A DNA stretch of 5,492 nt. It comes from an uncultured Elusimicrobia bacterium (lineage in GTDB: Bacteria; Elusimicrobiota; Elusimicrobia; UBA1565; UBA9628). How positions within the stretch are numbered: the first letter of the stretch is position 1; every line of letters begins with the position of its first letter. Under the pieces are notes generated by a model, which was given only the letters and a program-made list of their open reading frames with translations, made no database searches and was not told the origin of the DNA. Shown piece after piece: positions 1 through 3,920 of the stretch. A program made the translations under genes and the position numbers. The DNA is taken from assembly GCA_903874575.1 (NCBI GenBank), contig CAIQSZ010000290.1:1-5492 (forward strand), given 5' to 3'.

Positions 1-137
1 CCTACGCGCGGGCGCTGTTCGCGGCCCTGCGCGACGCGGAGGCGTCCGGCGTGCGCGCGCTCTTCGTGGAGACCGTGCGGGACGGCGGCGCCGGACGGGC
101 CGTCATGGACCGCCTGAAACGCGCCGCCGCCCGGTAA
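1..137 (+). CDS. C-terminal end of a Sua5/YrdC-type threonylcarbamoyl-AMP synthase (partial)
   Basis: The 44 codons read from base 3 and end at TAA (135-137); the rest lies upstream of the window. The peptide starts YARALFAALRDAEASGV and continues with an FVE segment and then an A-V-MDRLKRAA end. This matches the pattern I know for the extreme C-terminus of long Sua5-type proteins (LYAALRELDA-G-D-ILVE, then G-A-INDRLRRAA). Family members condense threonine, bicarbonate and ATP to threonylcarbamoyl-AMP, the first step of t6A37 tRNA modification in the cytoplasm. The catalytic YrdC domain is not in the window, so the call rests on the C-terminal domain only. Another Sua5/YciO-related protein is possible. 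The gene ends 52 bases before the next start, and a strong promoter intervenes, so the downstream regulator probably has its own transcript. Confidence 0.68.
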   Translation, partial: YARALFAALRDAEASGVRALFVETVRDGGAGRAVMDRLKRAAAR

Positions 138-150
138 AGCGCGGGCCGCC

Positions 151-180
151 TTGACGGCGCCCCGGATTTGAAACTATAAT
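151..180 (+). promoter_or_regulatory. Sigma70-type promoter of the rrf2-like gene
   Basis: TTGACG at 151-156 (five of six bases of the -35 consensus) is followed, after an 18-bp spacer, by a perfect TATAAT at 175-180. The expected transcription start is about 187-190, on or just before the ATG at 190. The AT-rich patch stands out sharply from the GC-rich surroundings. Confidence 0.82.
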
Positions 181-187
181 AGTTACA
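169..187 (+). promoter_or_regulatory. Candidate Rrf2 operator O1 (19-bp inverted repeat over the -10 box)
   Basis: The 19-mer TGAAACTATAATAGTTACA is an inverted repeat centred on base 178, with eight of nine arm positions paired (only 171/185 mismatch). The inner arms AACTAT and ATAGTT pair perfectly. It covers the whole -10 hexamer and runs to the predicted transcription start, so a dimer bound here should block RNA polymerase. Placement before an Rrf2-family gene suggests autorepression. A related element lies before the nitroreductase gene at 625-643. That the Rrf2 protein binds here is inference. Confidence 0.68.
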
Positions 188-189
188 TT

Positions 190-609
190 ATGGCGCCTAA
201 CTCCCGGTTCGCGGTCGCCGTCCACGTCCTGACGCTCATCGCCCTCCATAAAGGCGAACGCCTCAGTTCGCGCGAGGTCGCCGGCTCGGTGGCCACCAAC
301 CCGGTCGTGATCCGCCGCCTGCTCGCGCAACTTTCGCGCGCGGGCATCGTGGCGTCCGCCCACGGCGCCCTGGGCGGCTTCACTTTGGCCCGGCCCGCGT
401 CCGAGATCACGCTGTTCGACGCGTACCGCGCCGTGGAAGAGGGCGGCTTCTTCGCCCTGCCCGAGAAAAAAAACGACAAGTGCCCGGTCGCGCGCCGCAT
501 GAAGACCATCCTGGACGGCGTGTTCGCCCGCGTCGAGTCCAAGGTCCTGCCGGAGTTGAAGCGCACGACCCTGGCGGACGTCGCGCGCCGCTTGCCGGGC
601 CGGGCTTGA
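190..609 (+). CDS. Rrf2-family winged-helix transcriptional repressor (YwnA/HypR-like), 139 aa
   Basis: This is a DNA-binding repressor of the Rrf2 family at a typical length. An N-terminal winged helix-turn-helix spans about residues 5-70: FAVAVHVLTLIALH, then SSREVAGSVATNPVVIRRLLAQLSRAGIV as helix-turn-helix and recognition helix, then GGFTLARP as the wing. A dimerisation helix follows at about 74-84 (TLFDAYRAVE). The NPVVIRR recognition segment is what I associate with the YwnA-type branch rather than with IscR. The three-cysteine Fe-S signature of IscR/NsrR is absent; the only cysteine is C98 in KCPVARRMK. A thiol- or electrophile-sensing role is therefore more plausible than cluster sensing, but this is inference. 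ATG 190 is the first in-frame start after an in-frame TGA at 169-171. There is no Shine-Dalgarno, and the promoter spacing implies a leaderless or nearly leaderless mRNA. An A8 run (466-473) lies within the reading frame. The likely targets are its own promoter and the nitroreductase gene 35 bases downstream. Confidence 0.9.
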   Translation: MAPNSRFAVAVHVLTLIALHKGERLSSREVAGSVATNPVVIRRLLAQLSRAGIVASAHGALGGFTLARPASEITLFDAYRAVEEGGFFALPEKKNDKCPVARRMKTILDGVFARVESKVLPELKRTTLADVARRLPGRA

Positions 610-621
610 ATATCTTAACAT
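592..621 (+). promoter_or_regulatory. Possible weak promoter for the nitroreductase gene
   Basis: TTGCCG (592-597), an 18-bp spacer and TAACAT (616-621, four of six -10 bases) would start transcription near 628. That keeps the Shine-Dalgarno in the mRNA and places the second operator-like element over the start. Neither box is strong. The nitroreductase may instead be transcribed mainly by read-through from the promoter at 151-180. Confidence 0.3.
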
Positions 622-624
622 ATG

Positions 625-643
625 TGTAACTTAGGAGGTTTCA
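625..643 (+). promoter_or_regulatory. Candidate Rrf2 operator O2 (degenerate copy of O1)
   Basis: The 19-mer TGTAACTTAGGAGGTTTCA has the same length and symmetry as the element at 169-187. Twelve of 19 bases are identical, nearly all in the outer half-sites (TGWAACT and GTTWCA). Six of nine arm positions pair about the centre at 634. The mismatches fall mostly where the Shine-Dalgarno AGGAGG (633-638) is embedded. It ends one base before the nitroreductase ATG, as O1 ends two bases before its ATG. The role as a repressor site is inferred. Confidence 0.5.
633..638 (+). promoter_or_regulatory. Strong Shine-Dalgarno of the nitroreductase gene
   Basis: AGGAGG lies 6 bases before ATG 645 and decides that start. 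It is embedded in the operator-like inverted repeat at 625-643. The contrast with the two leaderless-looking genes in this window is marked. Confidence 0.85.
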
Positions 644-644
644 C

Positions 645-1313
645 ATGAGCGTCACCGCACCCGCCTCGAACGCCGCGACCACCCCCGACTCCCTGACGGC
701 CAGCCTGCGCTGGCGCAACGCGACCAAGAAATTCGACCCTTCCCGGAAGATTCCGGCCGACCGCTGGGCGGCGCTTGAGGAAGCCCTCGTGCTCTCGCCG
801 TCGTCCTACGGCCTCCAGCCGTGGAAGTTCTTCGTCGTGAACGATCCGGCCCTGCGCGCGAAACTGAAGCCCGTCTCCTGGGAGCAGCCCCAGATCACGG
901 ACGCCGACAAGCTGGTCGTGTTCGCCGTGAAGAAGGACTTCGGCGCCGCCGACGTGGAACGCTTCGTCGAACGCATCTCCGAGGTGCGCCGCCTCCCGAA
1001 GGAGGCGCTGGAAGGCTATAAGAAGATGATGCTGGCCTCCGCCTCCCTGCCGCCGGAGAAGGTCGCCGCCTGGACGATCCGGCAGGTCTACATCGCGCTG
1101 GGCGTATTCCTGACCTCGGCCGCCTCGCTGGGCGTGGACGCCTGCCCCATGGAGGGCCTGGACAAGGACAAGTACGACGAGATATTGGGCCTGCCGGCCA
1201 AGGGCTACAACGCGGTCGTCGCCGCGACCGCCGGCTACCGCGCCGCCGACGACGCCTACGCGTCTCAGGCCAAGGTGCGCTTCCCCAAGAACGACGTCGT
1301 CGCGCATCTCTGA
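645..1313 (+). CDS. NfsB-like FMN-dependent nitroreductase / NAD(P)H oxidoreductase, 222 aa
   Basis: This is a cytoplasmic flavoenzyme of the oxygen-insensitive nitroreductase family. Members are homodimers that use FMN and NAD(P)H to reduce nitroaromatics, quinones and other electrophiles by two electrons; the physiological substrate here is unknown. Motifs run in the order of E. coli NfsB. LRWRNATKKFD (about 21-31) supplies FMN phosphate contacts equivalent to the NfsB R-H-S-T-K loop. SPSSYGLQPWKFFVV follows at about 50-64. ACPMEGLD carries the E170-G171 pair. The C-terminal AKVRFPKN holds K210 and R212, matching NfsB K205/R207. Length is close to the family norm, with about 14 extra N-terminal residues rich in Ala, Ser and Thr. 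The ATG is fixed by AGGAGG six bases upstream. It lies 35 bases after an Rrf2 repressor gene and shares its operator-like element, so regulation by that protein is likely. Confidence 0.9.
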   Translation: MSVTAPASNAATTPDSLTASLRWRNATKKFDPSRKIPADRWAALEEALVLSPSSYGLQPWKFFVVNDPALRAKLKPVSWEQPQITDADKLVVFAVKKDFGAADVERFVERISEVRRLPKEALEGYKKMMLASASLPPEKVAAWTIRQVYIALGVFLTSAASLGVDACPMEGLDKDKYDEILGLPAKGYNAVVAATAGYRAADDAYASQAKVRFPKNDVVAHL

Positions 1314-1326
1314 GCGCCTCCCCCCG

Positions 1327-1338
1327 CCGCCGCGGCGG
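1327..1338 (+). terminator. GC palindrome after the nitroreductase gene, doubtful terminator
   Basis: CCGCCGCGGCGG is a perfect 12-bp palindrome that could fold only as a short stem with a tight loop. It is followed by TTCTGCT rather than a T-run. It lies 13 bases past the stop codon and just before the rsgA -10 box. It may be a weak terminator, or simply GC-rich sequence. Confidence 0.22.
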
Positions 1339-1341
1339 TTC

Positions 1342-1350
1342 TGCTAGAAT
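1342..1350 (+). promoter_or_regulatory. Extended -10 promoter of rsgA
   Basis: TGCTAGAAT is an extended -10 element (TGn plus TAGAAT, five of six consensus bases) with no recognisable -35 hexamer in the GC-rich DNA upstream. The hexamer ends six bases before GTG 1357, so transcription is expected to begin at or next to the start codon. Confidence 0.65.
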
Positions 1351-1356
1351 CGCGGG

Positions 1357-2385
1357 GTGACGCGCCTCGAGGACTGGGGCTGGGACGAACGCTGGGCCGC
1401 GGAGTTCTCCGCGGGAGCCGGGCGCGGTCTTTTGCCCGCGCGCGTGGTGTCCGAGCACCGAGGCGCGTACTCCCTGGCGGCCGCCGACGGGGAACTGCGC
1501 GCGCGCCTGCCCGGCGCCATGCGCCACAGGTCCGTCGAGCGCGCGTCGCTGCCCGCCGTCGGCGACTGGATCGGCGTCGAGGCGGTTCCCGGAGAGCGCG
1601 CCGCCGTCGTGCGGCGCGTCCTGCCGCGCCGCACCAAGCTGTCGCGCAAGGCCTCGGGCGAGGCGCCGGTCGAGCAGATCATCGCCGCGAACCTGGACGC
1701 GGTGTTCGTGACGACCGCGCTCAATCAGGACTTCAACGCGCGCCGCCTGGAGCGCTTCCTGACCGTGTGCCGCGAGAGCGGCGCCGAGACCGTGGTCCTG
1801 CTCAACAAGCTCGACGCCTGCCCGGACCCCGCGCCGTACCTGGCCGAGGCCGCGGCCGTCGCCGCCGGCGCCGTCGTCGTCTGCCTGAGCGCGAAAACCG
1901 GCGCGCGCGTCGAGGAACTCGCCCCGTGGCTGAAGGCGGGCCGCACCGTCGGCTTCGTCGGCTCCTCGGGCGTGGGCAAGTCCACCTTGATCAACCGTCT
2001 GCTCGGCACCCAGTTCCTGCGCACGCGCGAGACGCGCGCCGGCGACGAGCAGGGGCGCCACACGACCACGCACCGCGAGCTGTTCCTGCTCCCCGGCGGC
2101 GGGGTCCTGCTGGACACGCCCGGCATGCGCGAGATGCAATTTTGGGAGGCCGAGCGCGGCCTGGCCCGCTCCTTCGAGGAGATCGACGCGCTGGCGTCCT
2201 CCTGCCGCTTCAAGGACTGCGCCCACGGCGCGGAGCCGGACTGCGCGGTGAAGGCGGGCCTGGAGTCGGGCGCGGTGACCGCGGCGCGGCTGGAGGCCTG
2301 GCGCGCGCTGGCAAAGGAACTCGGCGCGAGGAGGAACGTCGAAATGCGCAAAAACTGGAACAATCCGCCCAAGGGAGGCGCGTGA
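1357..2385 (+). CDS. rsgA: RsgA, small ribosomal subunit-dependent GTPase A, 342 aa
   Basis: RsgA (YjeQ/YloQ) is a GTPase that checks late 30S subunit maturation and helps release RbfA; it acts on the ribosome in the cytoplasm. An N-terminal OB-fold region spans about residues 25-95 and ends in the typical PAVGDWIGVE. The GTPase domain is circularly permuted, with G4 (NKLD, 150-153) and G5 (SAK, 178-180) preceding G1 (GSSGVGKST, 202-210). Then come the switch GRHTTTHRE and G3 (DTPG, 253-256). The C-terminal zinc knuckle is complete and canonical: C283, C288, H290 and C296 in C-x4-C-x-H-x5-C. All family motifs are intact. GTG 1357 is preferred because it keeps the conserved LEDWGW N-terminus and because an in-frame TAG lies at 1345-1347. 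There is no Shine-Dalgarno, and the extended -10 box ends six bases upstream, so the mRNA is probably leaderless. The 3' end overlaps the symporter start as GTGA. Confidence 0.95.
   Translation: MTRLEDWGWDERWAAEFSAGAGRGLLPARVVSEHRGAYSLAAADGELRARLPGAMRHRSVERASLPAVGDWIGVEAVPGERAAVVRRVLPRRTKLSRKASGEAPVEQIIAANLDAVFVTTALNQDFNARRLERFLTVCRESGAETVVLLNKLDACPDPAPYLAEAAAVAAGAVVVCLSAKTGARVEELAPWLKAGRTVGFVGSSGVGKSTLINRLLGTQFLRTRETRAGDEQGRHTTTHRELFLLPGGGVLLDTPGMREMQFWEAERGLARSFEEIDALASSCRFKDCAHGAEPDCAVKAGLESGAVTAARLEAWRALAKELGARRNVEMRKNWNNPPKGGA
2373..2378 (+). promoter_or_regulatory. Shine-Dalgarno of the symporter gene, inside rsgA
   Basis: GGGAGG lies in the last codons of rsgA, only three bases before GTG 2382. 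The spacing is tight, which fits re-initiation by ribosomes finishing rsgA at the overlapping TGA better than independent loading. Confidence 0.55.
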
Positions 2386-3896
2386 GCCCGGGGCTCGGCC
2401 GTCTCGACGTCTTGGTGCTCCTCCTCTACTGCGCCACGCTGGGCGCCATCGGCTGGTGGGCCGCGCGGGCGAAGGCGAAGACCACCGACGATTACTTCCT
2501 GGCCGGACGCTCCATTCCGTGGATGGTCACCACGGCCAGCTTCCTGGCGACCTGCATCTCCGCGCTGACCTTCGTCGGCACCCCCGCCGAGGGCTACGGC
2601 GCCGACTTCCGCTACATGTTCAGCAACGTCGGCGACATCGCCGCCGCGTTGTTCGTGGCCGGCGTCCTGCTCCCGTTCTACCAGCGCCACAAGGTGACCT
2701 CGATCTACGAGGCCGTCGAGCGCAAGATGGGCCGCACGACCCGCCTGGCGTGCTCCGGCTATTTCATCCTGTCGCGCACGCTCGCCTCGACGGTGCGCAT
2801 CGTCGCCATCGCCAAGGTGCTGGAAGTGGTCAGCGGGGGCGCGCTGGCGTTCCCCCTCTGCGTCGTGGCCACCGTCGGCGCCATCCTGCTGTACACCACG
2901 GCCGGCGGCGGCCGCGCGATCGCGTGGACCGACCTGATGCAGTTCTGCCTGCTCATCGGCGGCGCGATCGTCGCGCTGTTCTACATCGCCGCGCACGTGC
3001 CGGGAGGCTTCCCGGCGATCGTCGACGCGGGCCGTCGCGCGGTGAGGCCGGACGGCTCCGTCTACAACAAGTTCAACTTCCTGGAACTGCTCAAGCCCGC
3101 GAACCTGGGATTGTTCGCCCTGCTGGCGGTCTGGGGCTTCTTCAACTCTTCGGCGGCGTACGGCACCGACCAGGACATGGTCCAGCGCCTGCTGGCCTGC
3201 AACGACGAGCGAAAAGCCCGCTGGAGCCTGGCGCTGTCCGGCCTGGTCTCCATCCCGATCTCCGGGCTGTTCCTGTTCATCGGCGTCTCGCTGTACGCCT
3301 ACTCGCGCGCGCACCCCGAGCTGATCGCGGGCATGACCGACAACGACCATGTCTTCCCGCGCTTCATCCTCACGGCCATGCCCCACGGCCTGCGCGGGCT
3401 CCTGCTGGCCGCGGTCGCCTCGGCGGCCATGGGCTCCTCCGACTCCGCGCTGGCGTCGCTGGCGACCGCGTTCACCGTGGACTTCTACAAGCCCTACTGG
3501 GGCGCGGGCAAAAGCGAGGCCGAGCTGGTCAAATCGTCGAAGCGCTTCTTCGTGGGCTTCGGCGCGCTGTTCGTGGTCTTCGCCCTGCTGATGCGCGACC
3601 TGGACAACCTGCTGTGGCTGGCCTTCCGCATGGTCGCCTACACCTACGGCCCGCTCCTGGGCGCCACGCTCGTGGCCACCCTCACGAATTGGAAAGTCGA
3701 CGGACGCAAGGTGCTGGGCCTGATGCTGTCGTGCACCGCGCTGACCTTCACGCTCGCGATGACGGCCAAGTGGCGGGTGGACCATCACGTCGCGTCCTCG
3801 TTCTGGACCCAACTGCACGCCACCTACTGGCGCCTGTACGTCGTCTTCGGCGCGCTGGCCGTGCCCGCGGGCTGCTGGATCCTGCGCGAGTCCTGA
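2382..3896 (+). CDS. Sodium:solute symporter (SSS/SLC5 family), 504 aa
   Basis: This is an inner-membrane secondary transporter that couples uptake of an organic solute to Na+. SSS members carry proline, pantothenate, sugars, carboxylates or iodide, and the substrate here cannot be read from sequence. The protein is a chain of hydrophobic helices. TM1 is at about 9-27 (LDVLVLLLYCATLGAIGWWAA), followed by the SSS hallmark TTDDYFLAGRS (34-44). TM2 carries ATCISALTFVG and is followed by GTPAEGYG. The TM8 signature AAVASAAMGSSDSALASL has S352-S353-D354-S355, where the family places Na+-site hydroxyls. DFYKPY follows it. Length is normal for the family. GTG 2382 is chosen because it overlaps the rsgA stop as GTGA, has GGGAGG upstream and places TM1 at the expected distance. 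The open frame reaches further upstream inside rsgA, but that part is non-hydrophobic Arg/Gly-rich shadow sequence. It is probably co-transcribed and translationally coupled with rsgA; no shared function is evident. Confidence 0.9.
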   Translation: MSPGLGRLDVLVLLLYCATLGAIGWWAARAKAKTTDDYFLAGRSIPWMVTTASFLATCISALTFVGTPAEGYGADFRYMFSNVGDIAAALFVAGVLLPFYQRHKVTSIYEAVERKMGRTTRLACSGYFILSRTLASTVRIVAIAKVLEVVSGGALAFPLCVVATVGAILLYTTAGGGRAIAWTDLMQFCLLIGGAIVALFYIAAHVPGGFPAIVDAGRRAVRPDGSVYNKFNFLELLKPANLGLFALLAVWGFFNSSAAYGTDQDMVQRLLACNDERKARWSLALSGLVSIPISGLFLFIGVSLYAYSRAHPELIAGMTDNDHVFPRFILTAMPHGLRGLLLAAVASAAMGSSDSALASLATAFTVDFYKPYWGAGKSEAELVKSSKRFFVGFGALFVVFALLMRDLDNLLWLAFRMVAYTYGPLLGATLVATLTNWKVDGRKVLGLMLSCTALTFTLAMTAKWRVDHHVASSFWTQLHATYWRLYVVFGALAVPAGCWILRES

Positions 3897-3920
3897 CGCC
3901 GCGCGCGGCGGTCGGCGTCA
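3894..3920. terminator. Hairpin between convergent stops (possible bidirectional terminator)
   Basis: TGACGCC (3894-3900) and GGCGTCA (3914-3920) are perfect 7-bp inverted arms around a 13-base GC-rich loop. The outermost triplets are the TGA stop of the symporter and, on the other strand, the TGA stop of the peptidase. An alternative fold is the 14-bp perfect palindrome CGCCGCGCGCGGCG at 3897-3910. No T-run follows on either side, so intrinsic termination is uncertain. Confidence 0.4.

Noticed and set aside
103..621. Two - strand frames opposite the Rrf2-like gene
   Set aside because: They are antisense shadows. The + strand frame has a full winged helix-turn-helix protein, a promoter and a normal length.
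618..625. ACATATGT 8-bp palindrome as a separate operator
   Set aside because: It is short, has no matching copy before the Rrf2-like gene, and adjoins the better-supported element at 625-643. It was left as part of the AT-rich promoter patch.
615..1307. 230-aa open frame on the - strand opposite the nitroreductase
   Set aside because: It is shadow sequence without family motifs, opposite a clear NfsB-like gene.
895..2226. 443-aa open frame on the - strand
   Set aside because: It is antisense to the nitroreductase and rsgA, with low-complexity Arg/Ala/Gly-rich translation and no motif.
1767..2381. Upstream in-frame extension of the symporter
   Set aside because: The open frame exists, but it overlaps the conserved RsgA GTPase domain in another frame and is Arg/Gly-rich rather than hydrophobic. 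The GTG at 2382 has coupling, Shine-Dalgarno and correct TM1 placement.
1725..3818. 697-aa open frame on the - strand
   Set aside because: It lies antisense to rsgA and the symporter, both of which have complete family motifs. Its composition is the Arg/Gly/Gln/His-rich shadow typical of GC-rich genes, with no recognisable domain.
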